A stretch of DNA of 64,000 bases from Allokutzneria sp. A3M-2-11 16. Lineage in GTDB: Bacteria; Actinomycetota; Actinomycetes; Mycobacteriales; Pseudonocardiaceae. A model generated the notes under the pieces. The model searched no databases and had not been told where the DNA came from. It saw only the letters and a program-made list of their open reading frames with translations. The stretch covers positions 496,001 through 560,000 of the forward strand of contig NZ_JANAVO010000001.1 of NCBI RefSeq assembly GCF_024213555.1. Direction: 5' to 3'. The position numbers were made by a program, and so were the translations under genes. Shown piece after piece: positions 48,717 through 58,000 of the stretch (position 1 is its first letter; each line of letters starts with the position of its first letter).

Positions 48717-49601
48717 TCACGTCACAAGGTGCAGAGTCATGCGGTTGTTGTGGAAGACAGGGTTGCCCGCGTACAACGTTCGCGCGATCGGGAGCATCAG
48801 CTCCTCGAAGCGCCGCGTCGCTTCTTCGCCGATCGCGAGCCACGGCAGGGTCGCGCCGTCGTCGGTGCGCTCCTCGCACCACGCGCGCAACTGCCTGCCC
48901 GCTGCGGTGAGCGCTCCGCCCTCGATCAGCCCGCGCTCGGTGAGCCGATCGATCGCCGCGTGCCACTCCTGCTCCGACCAACTCCGGAACCCGAGCATGG
49001 CCTCCTCGGTCACCGCGTGGTCGGCCGCGTAGATCGCCAATCCCTCGCACGGGTCCAGGCCCGCGGCGACCAGGGTGGCGTTGTGCCCGTCACCCCTGGA
49101 CTCGCGCAGGATCGTGGTCGCGTGCCACAGCGCCAGGTGCGGCTGGTCCGGCCAGGGCAGCGCGGCGTTCGCGGCGGCGAGGGGACGGCCGACGATCGGC
49201 GCCGCCGCGGCGGCCGCACGCCCCAGCTCGGCCAGTTCGGCGATCTCCGGCCCGGCCAGGAACTCCGCACCGAGCAGGCGCCGCAGCGCGCCGTCCACCC
49301 CGGCCAGCCGGGTGGCCAGGAACGTCTCCGCGTCGGCGAGCGCCCAGGCGTCCGGCAGCGCCCTGTGCACCATTCGCGGAGGGAAGTTGTAGAAGGTGGC
49401 GATCACCAGTTCCGGGCTCGCCTCGCCGAAAGGCGCCGCGCGCTGGGCGAAGTAGCCCATCCAGCCGCCCTTGCAGCCGAGCCCGTCGGCCGCGGCCCGC
49501 GACTCCGGCGTGAAGTAGGTCGGCACGTGGTAGTTCTCGAACAGCGACCACAGCCTGCGCGCCGCCGCACGGCGCTCCTCGACGGTTCCGATGCTCAGCA
49601 C
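48717..49601 (-). CDS. SCO6745-family protein
   Basis: A 294-residue protein of the SCO6745 family, with HVPTYFTPESRAAADGLG, GGWMGYFAQRAAPFGEASPE and FYNFPPRMVHRALPDAW near the N-terminus and a winged-helix-like C-terminal half (AIDRLTERGLIEGGALTAAG). The function is unknown. The GTG at 49601 was chosen as the family start. The last residues (NNRMTLHLVT) run in frame into an NTF2-like remnant after the stop, so the natural C-terminus may have been altered. Confidence 0.75.
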   Translation of the reverse strand: MLSIGTVEERRAAARRLWSLFENYHVPTYFTPESRAAADGLGCKGGWMGYFAQRAAPFGEASPELVIATFYNFPPRMVHRALPDAWALADAETFLATRLAGVDGALRRLLGAEFLAGPEIAELAELGRAAAAAAPIVGRPLAAANAALPWPDQPHLALWHATTILRESRGDGHNATLVAAGLDPCEGLAIYAADHAVTEEAMLGFRSWSEQEWHAAIDRLTERGLIEGGALTAAGRQLRAWCEERTDDGATLPWLAIGEEATRRFEELMLPIARTLYAGNPVFHNNRMTLHLVT

Positions 49602-49647
49602 CCCTCGACCATCCCACCCAGCGGGACGACGAGGAGCGTGGCGCCGG

Positions 49648-49950
49648 TCACATCTCCCGGAGGTGTTCCTCCACGCGTTCCACCTTCGCGGTGAGCTGAC
49701 CGGTGTAGCCCGGCCGGATGTCGGCCTTGAGGACCAGGCTCACCCTCGGCCCGTGCTGCTGCACCGCCTCCACCGCGCGGCGCACCACGTCCATCACCTC
49801 GTCCCAGCTCTCCCCCTCGATCGATGTGAACATGGCGCCGGTCTCGTTGGGCAGACCGGATTCGCGCACCACCCGGACCGCGTCGGCCACCGCCGCGCTG
49901 ACGCTGCTGGACTCCCCGCCGAGCGGGCTCACACTGAACGACACGAGCAT
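49648..49950 (-). CDS. MTH1187/YqgV family thiamine-binding protein
   Basis: A 100-residue ferredoxin-like-fold protein: [40 protein letters not shown] and [20 protein letters not shown] cover the two beta-alpha-beta halves. Members bind thiamine or hydroxymethylpyrimidine in the cytosol. There are no linked thi genes; the MarR gene is divergent. Length is normal. Confidence 0.85.
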   Translation of the reverse strand: MLVSFSVSPLGGESSSVSAAVADAVRVVRESGLPNETGAMFTSIEGESWDEVMDVVRRAVEAVQQHGPRVSLVLKADIRPGYTGQLTAKVERVEEHLREM

Positions 49951-50018
49951 GACTGCGCTCTACCTTACTCCCGAACAATCCGCTACCGACCAGTAAAGCG
50001 CTGCTAGCGTGACTTTCC

Positions 50019-50522
50019 ATGACAGGCCGATCTTTGCCGTTCGACCCCATCGAGCGCGCCGCCGAACTGTGGGCCGAGCGCATCGGCCCGGCGGAGACGA
50101 TGGCCGCCGTCACCAGCGTGATGCGCGTCCAGCAGATCGTTCAGTCCGCTGTGGACGGCGCGCTCCGTCCGCACAAGCTGACCTTCGCCCGCTACGAGGC
50201 GCTGGTGCTGCTGACCTTCTCCCGACAGGGCAGCCTGCCGATGCGGGTGATGGGCGAGCGGTTGCAGCTGCACCCGACCAGCGTGACCAACATCGTCGAC
50301 CGGCTGGAGGCCGACGGGCTGGTGGTGCGCGCGCCGCACCCGACCGACCGGCGCACCACGCTGGTCGCGATCACCGATGACGGCCGGACGCGGATGAAGG
50401 CGGCGACCGAGGCGGTCACGGACGCGAACTTCGGCCTGGCCGGGCTGACCTCGCGGCAGACCGAGCAGCTGACCGAGTTGCTGGCCAAGGTGCGCAAGGC
50501 CACCGGCGACTTCGCGGGCTAG
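50019..50522 (+). CDS. MarR-family transcriptional regulator
   Basis: A 167-residue winged-helix protein. GSLPMRVMGERLQLHPTSVT and NIVDRLEADGLVVRAPHPTD form the HTH and wing (DRRTTLVAITDDG), flanked by dimerisation helices. It has its own promoter, divergent from the thiamine-binding gene (68 nt). The target genes and ligand are unknown. Repeat copy 3 follows 80 nt after its stop. Confidence 0.88.
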   Translation: MTGRSLPFDPIERAAELWAERIGPAETMAAVTSVMRVQQIVQSAVDGALRPHKLTFARYEALVLLTFSRQGSLPMRVMGERLQLHPTSVTNIVDRLEADGLVVRAPHPTDRRTTLVAITDDGRTRMKAATEAVTDANFGLAGLTSRQTEQLTELLAKVRKATGDFAG

Positions 50523-50601
50523 CGCCCGTGTCCTACAAGTGGCCCCCAACGCCCTGATGCCCCGCGCCCTCCCCCGCCACATCACCCGCGCAGCCCAAAA
50601 T

Positions 50602-50664
50602 CCCGTTTCGTACTCTTGTCGGGATTTTGGAGCGCTCTTTTTCCCGTTATGAGTACGAAACGGG
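50602..50664. repeat. 63-bp convergent-gene inverted repeat, copy 3
   Basis: Arms CCCGTTTCGTACTC (50602-50615) and GAGTACGAAACGGG (50651-50664), 35-nt spacer with GGAGCGCTCTTTTTCCC. It lies between the convergent MarR and DUF3817 genes, as the other two copies lie between convergent pairs. Confidence 0.88.
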
Positions 50665-50770
50665 GTTCTCTAGACGGCGCCCGCGGGGGTTGGGGTGTGC
50701 GGGCGGGTGGGGTGCATGGGCTGAGTTTACTTGGTGGGCGGAGTGCGGGCGGGGGCTTGCAGGACCCGGG

Positions 50771-51082
50771 CTAGACGCGGACGGGTTCCATGCGGCCGGT
50801 GCGCGAGGCCCAGCGCTCGAACCACACGGTGGCGGCGGGCGGGATCGAGGCGACCAGCGCCCACACCAGGGTCCGGTTGTCCCAGCCGAGCGGCTTGCGC
50901 ACCAGGAAGGCCACGAGCACGTAGATCATGAACAGCCCGCCGTGCACCGGGCCGAAGATCTTCACGCCGAGATCGGTCACCTCGAGCACGTGCTCGAAGA
51001 GCATGCCGATGAGCAGCCCGATCCACGAGCACGCCTCCGCGATCGCGATGAGCCGGAATCTGCCTGCCGGGGTGGACAGCAC
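50771..51082 (-). CDS. DUF3817 small integral membrane protein
   Basis: The GTG at 51082, behind GAGGGAG, gives 103 residues. Three hydrophobic helices (IAEACSWIGLLIGMLFEH, FGPVHGGLFMIYVLVAFL, LVWALVASIPPAATVWF) and the conserved RFRLIAIAEA and GPVHG are those of DUF3817 proteins. Function is unknown. It is codirectional with the GH92 gene at the left end of the mannosidase region but not obviously linked. Confidence 0.82.
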   Translation of the reverse strand: MLSTPAGRFRLIAIAEACSWIGLLIGMLFEHVLEVTDLGVKIFGPVHGGLFMIYVLVAFLVRKPLGWDNRTLVWALVASIPPAATVWFERWASRTGRMEPVRV

Positions 51083-51176
51083 GGGCGCTCCCTCAAACCT
51101 GGACGAATCGACCAGGCCAGTGTGGAGCGTGCCCTGGATCACCGAGCGCCCGGGACGGTCCCAGGACCCCCAGGGG

Positions 51177-53618
51177 TCAGGAGCCGCAGGGTGCGGGTGG
51201 GAGGGCGGTGGGGGTGGTCCCCCAGGTCGGCGTCTGCTCGGTGAGCGTGTACGTGAGCACCTGGCCGCGCGAGAGCTGCTCCCAGTCGACCCACACCTTG
51301 TCGTGCTGCCGGGCGCCGAGCCGCGCGGAGCTGACGAACTGGTTCTTCGCCGAGTCCACTCCGGGCGCCGCGATCACCAACGGCCTGCCGTTCTCCAGCT
51401 GGATGCTGGCGACGGGGAACCGCGGCTTGCTCAGCACGAGCTGGCCGGTGCCGTTGACCGCCGGGTACATGCCGAGCGCGCTGAACACGTACCACGCGGA
51501 CATGGTGCCGAGGTCGTCGTTGCCGGTGACTCCGTTGGGGGCGTTGGTGAACAGCGTCTGCGCGGCCCTGGTCACGGTCGAGGTCTTCCACGGCTGCCCG
51601 ATGAGCGTGTACATCCACGGCGCGTGCAGGTCGGGCTCGTTGTTGGGGTTGTAGCGGAACTGGTTGTAGTACGCGTAGGGCCCGACGACCCACTCCTTGC
51701 GCACGGCCTCGGTGTGGTTGGCGAGGAGCTTGTCGTAGGCGAAGAAGGTGTCCAGCCGCTTCGCGGTCTCCTCCTTGCCGCCCATGGCTTTAAGCGCGCC
51801 ACTGACGTCCTGTTGCACGAGCCACTGGTACTGCCACGCGGCGCCCTCGTGGAAGCCGTGGTCGGAAGTGGGCGTGTAGGGCTTGCCGGGGTCGCTGTAC
51901 CAAGCACCGCCGAGCACCTTGGGGCGCGGGAAGCCGGTGAAGCCGCGATCGGCGACCGTGGGGTCCCAAACGTTGCGCCAGGACTGGCCGCGCTTGCGCA
52001 ACGCGGAAGCTTCCGCGGACGCACCGAGCGCTCCGGCCATGATGGACAGAGAACAGTCAGCCAGCGCGTACTCCATGGTCGCGGAGCCACCGTGGTGCTG
52101 GTCGATGTCCATGCCCTTCTTGGGCTTGCGCTTGTCGTACTCGACGAAGCCGTTGGCGAGGTAGTTCGGGTTGCCCGCGCGCCCCTCGAACTGCGAAGCG
52201 GCCGGAGGGACACCGTTCGCGTTCTGCAGCAACGCGTTCAGCGCCTCGCGCTCCTTGCCCTTAAAGGCGCCGAATCGCCACAGGTCGACCATGTAGGGCG
52301 TAACGGGGTCGCCGGTCATCGTGTTCGTCTCGAAGCTCGCGTAGGCCCACCGGGGCAGCCAGCCGCCTTGTTGGTGCACGGCGAGCAACGACTGTGCGAT
52401 GTCCTTCGCGCGCGACGGCCAGAACATGGCGACGAGCTGATTCTGCGTCCTATAGGTGTCCCACAGCGAGTAGTACTCGTAGTAGGTCCAACCGTGCGCT
52501 GTGTGGATCTTGTCGTCGAATCCGCGATAGCGGCCGTCGTGGTCGTTGCCGGTCAACGGCTGCAACAACACGTGGTAGAGCGCCGTGTAGAAGACCACGA
52601 GGTCGTCACGACTCCCGCCGCCGACGCGCACGCGGGACAGCTCGGCCCGCCACGCCCGCTCCGCACGCGCGCGCAGCTCGTCGAAGCCGAGTGGAGCGCC
52701 GTCGCGTCGCAGACCCTCTGCGGCCAAGTTCTTCCGCGCACCCTCAATGTCCACATGGGACACAGCAGTGGTCGCGGTGACGGACTTCCCTTGAAGAGCA
52801 CCGAAGTTGAGCCACGCACCGCGCAGCCCCGCGCTGCCGGACGACTCGCGACTACCGGGCTGACCACCCTGCGGACTCCACGTGCCGAAGGCGGAGAACG
52901 GCTGGTCGAACTTCATGGTGAACCACGTCGTGTACCTACGGCCCCCGCAGAAGCTCAGCGTCTCGATGGCGCCTTCGAGCGTGCGGTCGCCGACGACCTT
53001 GACGGAGCTCGACGTGACGCTGTGCTTGTCGTTGGCCTGTCCGAGGTTCACGAACACGTTGGCGTTACTGGGATCGGTGAAGGTGTAGCGCTCAGCGCCG
53101 GTGCGCGTGGACGCGGTCGTCTCGGCGTCGATGCCGCCGTAACTGGTGAGCCTGGTCTTGTAGTAGCCCGCAGTGCCGACCTCGCCCGCGTGCGTGTACT
53201 GCGCGCCGTAGCGGTGGTGGTCGAAGGTCGCGGGCACGGTCGTGTCGAAGGCGTGCTGCGAGCCGGGACCGACCGAGCCGGTGGTCGGCAGCACGGAGAG
53301 GACGCCGCCCTGCTCCCAGCACCCGGCGCCCGAAAGGAACAGGTGACCGAAGCCGTGGATTTTCGGGTCGTCGTAGCGCCAACCGGAGTAATGCGAACCG
53401 ATGGGGCTGATCTGCGTCTTGCCGAATGGCATCGAGGCGCCGGGGAAGGTGTTGCCATCGTCCTTGGAACCGATGAACGTGTTCACCAGGCCCACCGGAT
53501 CAGCATCGGAAAGCCCCGGACCTGCGGCAGCCTCAGGGGCAACGGAGGAGGTCAGCACCACTGTCACGACGAACGCGGCCAGCAATCGCCCGGCACGAGG
53601 AAATCGGAACGCGGACAT
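51177..53618 (-). CDS. Secreted GH92 exo-alpha-mannosidase 1
   Basis: An 813-residue protein with a signal peptide (LLAAFVVTVVLTSSVAPEA). The GH92 N-terminal beta-sandwich (GNTFPGASMPFGKTQISP) and alpha/alpha barrel follow. Conserved signatures include YYEYYSLWDTYRTQN, FHEGAAWQYQW with the expected catalytic Glu, and GNDDLGTMSAWYVFSALGMYP. The family is Ca2+-dependent and cleaves alpha-1,2/1,3/1,4/1,6-mannosides with inversion. A TGACAAC-type operator lies 18-31 nt upstream of the ATG, linking it to the LacI gene. It probably trims mannan or high-mannose glycans outside the cell. Confidence 0.92.
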   Translation of the reverse strand: MSAFRFPRAGRLLAAFVVTVVLTSSVAPEAAAGPGLSDADPVGLVNTFIGSKDDGNTFPGASMPFGKTQISPIGSHYSGWRYDDPKIHGFGHLFLSGAGCWEQGGVLSVLPTTGSVGPGSQHAFDTTVPATFDHHRYGAQYTHAGEVGTAGYYKTRLTSYGGIDAETTASTRTGAERYTFTDPSNANVFVNLGQANDKHSVTSSSVKVVGDRTLEGAIETLSFCGGRRYTTWFTMKFDQPFSAFGTWSPQGGQPGSRESSGSAGLRGAWLNFGALQGKSVTATTAVSHVDIEGARKNLAAEGLRRDGAPLGFDELRARAERAWRAELSRVRVGGGSRDDLVVFYTALYHVLLQPLTGNDHDGRYRGFDDKIHTAHGWTYYEYYSLWDTYRTQNQLVAMFWPSRAKDIAQSLLAVHQQGGWLPRWAYASFETNTMTGDPVTPYMVDLWRFGAFKGKEREALNALLQNANGVPPAASQFEGRAGNPNYLANGFVEYDKRKPKKGMDIDQHHGGSATMEYALADCSLSIMAGALGASAEASALRKRGQSWRNVWDPTVADRGFTGFPRPKVLGGAWYSDPGKPYTPTSDHGFHEGAAWQYQWLVQQDVSGALKAMGGKEETAKRLDTFFAYDKLLANHTEAVRKEWVVGPYAYYNQFRYNPNNEPDLHAPWMYTLIGQPWKTSTVTRAAQTLFTNAPNGVTGNDDLGTMSAWYVFSALGMYPAVNGTGQLVLSKPRFPVASIQLENGRPLVIAAPGVDSAKNQFVSSARLGARQHDKVWVDWEQLSRGQVLTYTLTEQTPTWGTTPTALPPAPCGS

Positions 53619-53635
53619 GCGGCAGCCTCCCGAGC

Positions 53636-53649
53636 TGACAACGTCGTCA
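53636..53649. promoter_or_regulatory. LacI-type operator upstream of GH92 mannosidase 1
   Basis: TGACAACGTCGTCA is a near-palindrome matching the site at lacI (TGACAACGTTGTCT) in 12 of 14 positions. It lies just upstream of the GH92 start, where a bound repressor would block transcription. Confidence 0.65.
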
Positions 53650-53771
53650 CATTCTCATCCAACGTATGGCGAGCAAACAAAGCGGTCAACAGCGCCGGAC
53701 GGACAAGTCGCAGGACATTTTCACTTGAGGCAATCGGCAGCCCCGGCGAGCCGTCCACTACTGTTGACGGC

Positions 53772-53888
53772 ATGTCGGTGGTGAAGGAGCGGCGCCGGGC
53801 GACCCGGCGCAACCGCATGGTGGGCGCGGGACTGGTGATCGTGCTCTTCTACGCCACGCTCGCGTTCCTGTTCACAAGGGGCAAATAG
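53772..53888 (+). CDS. Small single-pass membrane peptide
   Basis: A 38-residue frame: basic N-terminus (VKERRRATRRNRM), one hydrophobic helix (VGAGLVIVLFYATLAFLF) and a short positive tail. It is divergent from GH92-1 and overlaps the 3' end of the convergent AraC gene by 40 nt. Such peptides are common and often missed. No ribosome site is clear, so it is only moderately supported. Confidence 0.45.
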   Translation: MSVVKERRRATRRNRMVGAGLVIVLFYATLAFLFTRGK

Positions 53889-54577
53889 GCGCTGGGTGTG
53901 CGGCCGGTCAGGCTGCGCACCTCGCGCGAGAGGTGGGCCTGGTCGGCGAAGCCCGCCGCGACGGCCAGATCGGCCAGTCCACCGTGCGTTTCCAGGCGCA
54001 GAGTCCGTTGCAGCCGAAGGATTCGGTGCAGCGCCTTCGGGCCGAAGCCCACCGCCGCGACCACGCGCCGCCGCAGCTGGCGGTCGGTGATCCCGAGATC
54101 CAGCTCCGCCAGGGAACCCGCGCCCGCGTCCAGTTCCGTCACGAGCGCGTGGACCAGCGGATCGACCTCGCCGAAGCGCGGCAGCCGCTCGCGGAGCGCC
54201 CGTTCCAACGCGGCTCCGACCGGGCCCGTCGAAGCTTCGTCCAGCAACCGCGAGGCGGATGACGAGCCCCACAGCAGCGACAGGTCGGTCGTGGTGTTCC
54301 GGAGTTCGTGCGGCGCGAGGTCACCGAGCAGCAGCTGGGCCGCGCCGGGGCGCAGGCGCACGGCGACGTTCTGGCTACCGCCGTCCGCGTCCACATCGCG
54401 CCACTCCGTGTCCGGACCGACGACGCTCAGCCGACCGTCCGCCCAGAGCAGGTCGACGCAGCCGTCCGGGATCACGCGCTGCCGGTGCCGCGCGCCGAGG
54501 ACCCGGCTGCCCCAGAGGCACCGGACGTGCTCGGCGAGCGCGGGGTGCGGCGCCCACTCGCGATAGTCCGAAGACAT
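53849..54577 (-). CDS. AraC-family transcriptional regulator
   Basis: A 242-residue protein. The N-terminal domain (EWAPHPALAEHVRCLWGSRV, RVIPDGCVDLLW) is the DUF6597-type sensor common in actinobacteria. The C-terminal AraC domain has two HTHs: DRQLRRRVVAAVGFGPKAL and LADLAVAAGFADQAHLSREV, ending RSLTGRTPSAYL. It lies between the two mannosidase genes, but its target is not shown by sequence. Confidence 0.87.
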   Translation of the reverse strand: MSSDYREWAPHPALAEHVRCLWGSRVLGARHRQRVIPDGCVDLLWADGRLSVVGPDTEWRDVDADGGSQNVAVRLRPGAAQLLLGDLAPHELRNTTTDLSLLWGSSSASRLLDEASTGPVGAALERALRERLPRFGEVDPLVHALVTELDAGAGSLAELDLGITDRQLRRRVVAAVGFGPKALHRILRLQRTLRLETHGGLADLAVAAGFADQAHLSREVRSLTGRTPSAYLPLVNRNASVA

Positions 54578-54681
54578 GTGACTACGGTAACGCGCCTGAC
54601 CGACAGTGCCGTTAATTATTCACCAGATCGCGCACGTGGAAGTGGAATTCCCCAATTACCAGTGAAAGTTGCACACGCACG

Positions 54682-54706
54682 AAAAAAGGCGCCCACACGG
54701 GGCGCC
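54682..54706 (-). terminator. Rho-independent terminator (minus strand)
   Basis: On the minus strand GGCGCCC (pairing 54700-54706 with 54688-54694), a 5-nt loop, then six T residues (54687-54682). This is a classical intrinsic terminator oriented to stop transcription coming from GH92-2 before the AraC gene. Confidence 0.7.
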
Positions 54707-54718
54707 GAAGGCGATGGG

Positions 54719-54766
54719 TGCGGGTCGGGCCGATCCCGCCGCCATTCTTGACCGGCCCGACCCGCA
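54719..54766. terminator. 13-bp perfect inverted repeat
   Basis: TGCGGGTCGGGCC (54719-54731) and GGCCCGACCCGCA (54754-54766) with a 22-nt loop. It lies just upstream, on the minus strand, of the terminator at 54682. Either an additional terminator or a structured RNA. Confidence 0.55.
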
Positions 54767-55024
54767 GCCTGTTCCCGCAGTGCACAGCGTGCAACGGGAG
54801 CCTGAGGGAGAACTTCGCACTTACGGATTTACGAAGTGCTTGTTCATGAAAGCGAACCTAGTACACGAACCCGCGTTAGCGGTAGCCCCCACCGCGAGTT
54901 GTAAGCCGCTCGCACAACATCACACCGGTGACGCATGCCCGTGTAATCGATTCCGTCCACCTTTCCGCGCTTATGGCGGACAAAAGCGTATAGGTTTAGA
55001 CCATTTGCAACCCAATAGGCCGAA

Positions 55025-55054
55025 CGGCCCAGGCGCGCCACCGCGCCCGGGCCG
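55025..55054. terminator. GC-rich hairpin after GH92-2 stop
   Basis: CGGCCCAGGCGCG and CGCGCCCGGGCCG pair with one mismatch over a tiny loop, 8 nt beyond the GH92-2 stop on the minus strand. It is a probable transcript end. Confidence 0.6.
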
Positions 55055-55061
55055 TCGCGGG

Positions 55062-58000
55062 TCAGCCCGCCGCGATGCTGAACACGTGCACCGCGCCCTT
55101 GCCGGTCAGCGCGGAGGGCAGCGTCACGCTGCGCACGCGCTTGGCCGGGTCGAGTGCGATCGGCGCTGTGCCGTACAGGTGGACGCCGATGTGGTGCGAG
55201 GTCCCGCTCGTGGTGTTGCGGTAGGGCATGCGGAGCACGATGCGGTTGCCGTACTCCAGCGGGTCGGCTCCGGAGCCACCGCGGGCCCAGTCGGTGAAGC
55301 CGAGCTCACCGGTGGTGGACGTGCCATCTGTGTAGTTCACAGTGACCGCGCCCACGGCCTTCCCGTTGGTGGCGGTGCCGAGGAAGGACAGCTTCGTGGC
55401 ACCGGCCGGGCTGTCGATGTTCACCGTCTGCCCGTTGGCGAAGACGTTGTCCAGCTCTCCTGGCGCCGTGCCGGGCCAGTAGTGCGTGACACCGTCGACG
55501 GTGACCGGGCGACCGCCTTCGATCCCGCCCGCCGCGAGCGCGTCTCTGGAGAAGCTGTAGCCGAAGCCGTCCAGGTTGCCGACGGACTGCTGGCTGTCCA
55601 GGGATGTGCCCACGTTGTTGAACGACGCGCGCAGGCTGCCCGGTTGGGCCACCAACACGGTGATCGCCGAGTTCGACAGCACTGTGCCGTCCGGCGCGGT
55701 GAAGGTCACCGGGATGCGGTAGGTGCCCTCGGCCGTGCCCTGGGCGACCGTGACCGTCGCGAGCTGGCTGGCCTTCCCGCTCGCGGGCACGGTCAGCTCC
55801 CCTGATGCCGGACTGACGCTCAGTCCGACCGGCGGAGAACCGGTGTGGAACCGCACCTTCGCGCCCTTGCCGGAGAAGTCCTGCGCTCCGATGCGCGTCT
55901 CCCCCTTGGCTCCCGCGGCCACTACGACGCGCGCTGGGTCGAGGAAGCCGCGCTGGCCGTTCTCCCCGTCACGGAAGGACGGCGGGGCTGAGTCGGCCGC
56001 GGTGCCCCATGTGCCCTGCGGCGTCGCGGAGAGCGCGAACTCCACCGTGCCACCACGCTCCACAAAGGACTCAGGAAGCCAGGTGTGGTCGGTCGCGGCG
56101 CCGTTGTACTTCACGCCGGTGACGTAGGGGACCTTCGTGCCCGCGCCGGGCGCCTTGATGACGAGTTTCTGGCCAGTGGGCCGCGAAATCACGACCTCTT
56201 CGAACAGCGGGCTGTTCAGCACCAGCTCCGCGCGGCCGGGGATGACCGGGTACATGCCCATCGCGGCGAAGACGTACCACGAGGACATCTGCCCCAGGTC
56301 GTCGTTGCCCATCAACCCGTTCTCCTTGGGGCCGAACAGGTCGTTGACCGCGCGGCGCGTGACCTCCTGCGTCTTGTGGGGCGCTCCGGCGAAGTTGTAG
56401 AACCACAGTGAGTGCATGATCGGCTCGTTGCCGAGGAACGCGTGCGGCTCCTTCGGCCCCGCGTTGAGCTTCTTGAAGAAGAAGTCCAACCGCTTCACGG
56501 CCTCACCGTTGCCGCCCATCGCGTCGAAGAGACCGCGTGCGTTGTACGGCACCATCCACGTGTACTGCGCGGAGTTGCCCTCCACCCAGCCATCGGGGCT
56601 CGCCGGGTTGAACGGCTCGACGAAAGCCCCGTCGGCGTTGCGGTTCTGGATGTAGCCGGACGCGGGGTTGAAGACGTTCTGCCAGTACTGCGCGCGCCGC
56701 ATGAACTGCGTGTAGACGGTGCTGTCGCCCAGCCTGCGGGCGAGGTCGGCGATCGCGAAGTCCGCGCTCGTGTACTCAAGCGTGGTCGCGGGCGGACCCC
56801 AGACTCCCTTGGCACCGTTGGCGATGTAGCCCAACCGTTGGTAGTCCTCAAGTCCCGGCCGTTCCACGTAGCCCTGGGTCGGTTGTGTCGCACCGCGGAG
56901 CATCAGCAGCAGTGCCTTGCGGGCGTCGAAGTCCTTGGCACCAAAGGCATACGCGCTGGCGACCATGATGTGGTACGGGTCGCCGTTCATCACGCCGGTG
57001 TAGCTGTTGGCGACCGTCCAGCGGTCCCAGGAGCCGCCCTGCTCGGCGAAGGCGATCATCGACCTGGTGATGTCCGATGTCTCCTTGGGCGCGAGCATCG
57101 CCAGCAGCTGCATCTCCGAGCGGTAGATGTCCCAGCCGGAGAGGTTGGTGTAGATCGCGCGCCCCGGGTCCACGCGGTGTATCCGTCCGTCGAACCCGAT
57201 GTAGCGGCCGTCCGCGTCGGAGAAGACGTTGGGCTGCACGAAAACGTGGTACAGGGAGGAGTAGAAGGTCGTGCGCTCCGCGTCGGTCCCGCCCTTGACC
57301 TTGATCGTGTTCAGCCGCTCGTTCCACGCGGCGCGGGCGGCATCGGAGATCTGCTCGAAGGAGCGGTTCCCGTTCTCCGCGGCGAGGTTGCCCTTGGCGC
57401 CGTCCACCGACACGAAGGACAGGCCGAGCTTGACGTTCACCGGCTTGCCGTCGTCGGCGAAGGTGACGAACCCGCCGGAACCCGGCCCGGACACGGTGGT
57501 GTCCTCGCCGCGGTGCTGCTCCTGCGCGGCGGGCCCGTCGGCGATCCTGGTGCCGATCTTCGGCTTGGAACCGCCGCGCTCCAGGGTGCGACCGGGCGTG
57601 ACGGAACCGTCCTTCCAAGTGCCGATCGAGGCGAACGGCCGGTCGAACTTGGCGTGGAAGTACACCCGGTACTTGTTCATCTTCGCGCCGCAGAACCGGC
57701 CGCTGGTCGCCCAGCCGCTGATCTCGTCCGCGCCGAGGGAGATCTCGGCGTCGTCGGCGCCCATGATCGAGCCGGAGGTGTTGACCAGCAGGGTCGCCGG
57801 GCGGTTGGCGGGGAAGGTGAACCGGCCCGCGCCGCTGCGCTGGGTCACCGTCAGGTCCACCTTGGCGCCGGAGTCGAGCTGGACGCCGTAGTAGCCGGGG
57901 GTGGCCTTCTCGTTGGCGTGCGAGAACCCGGAGACGTAGCGGTCCGGGTCGACCGCGGGCGAGGTGGTGACCTCGCCGACGAACGGCATGAACGGGACGT

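Larger units (their letters stand above)
54578..55061. other. 484-nt intergenic region with three hairpins
   Basis: Between the AraC start and the stop of GH92-2 I find no convincing gene. It is less G+C-rich than its neighbours over 54840-55020. It contains the terminator at 54682-54706, a 13-bp hairpin at 54719-54766 and a GC-rich hairpin at 55025-55054. The upstream part should contain the AraC promoter. Confidence 0.6.

Noticed and set aside
50928-53771. Very long plus-strand frame opposite GH92-1
   Set aside because: Low-complexity composition typical of the complementary frame of a high-GC gene; only its last 38 codons (53772-53888) look like a possible peptide.
54844-55041. 65-residue minus-strand frame (starts MARLGRSAYWVANGLNL)
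   Set aside because: It starts inside the GC-rich hairpin after GH92-2, lacks a ribosome site and has codon usage unlike real genes here.
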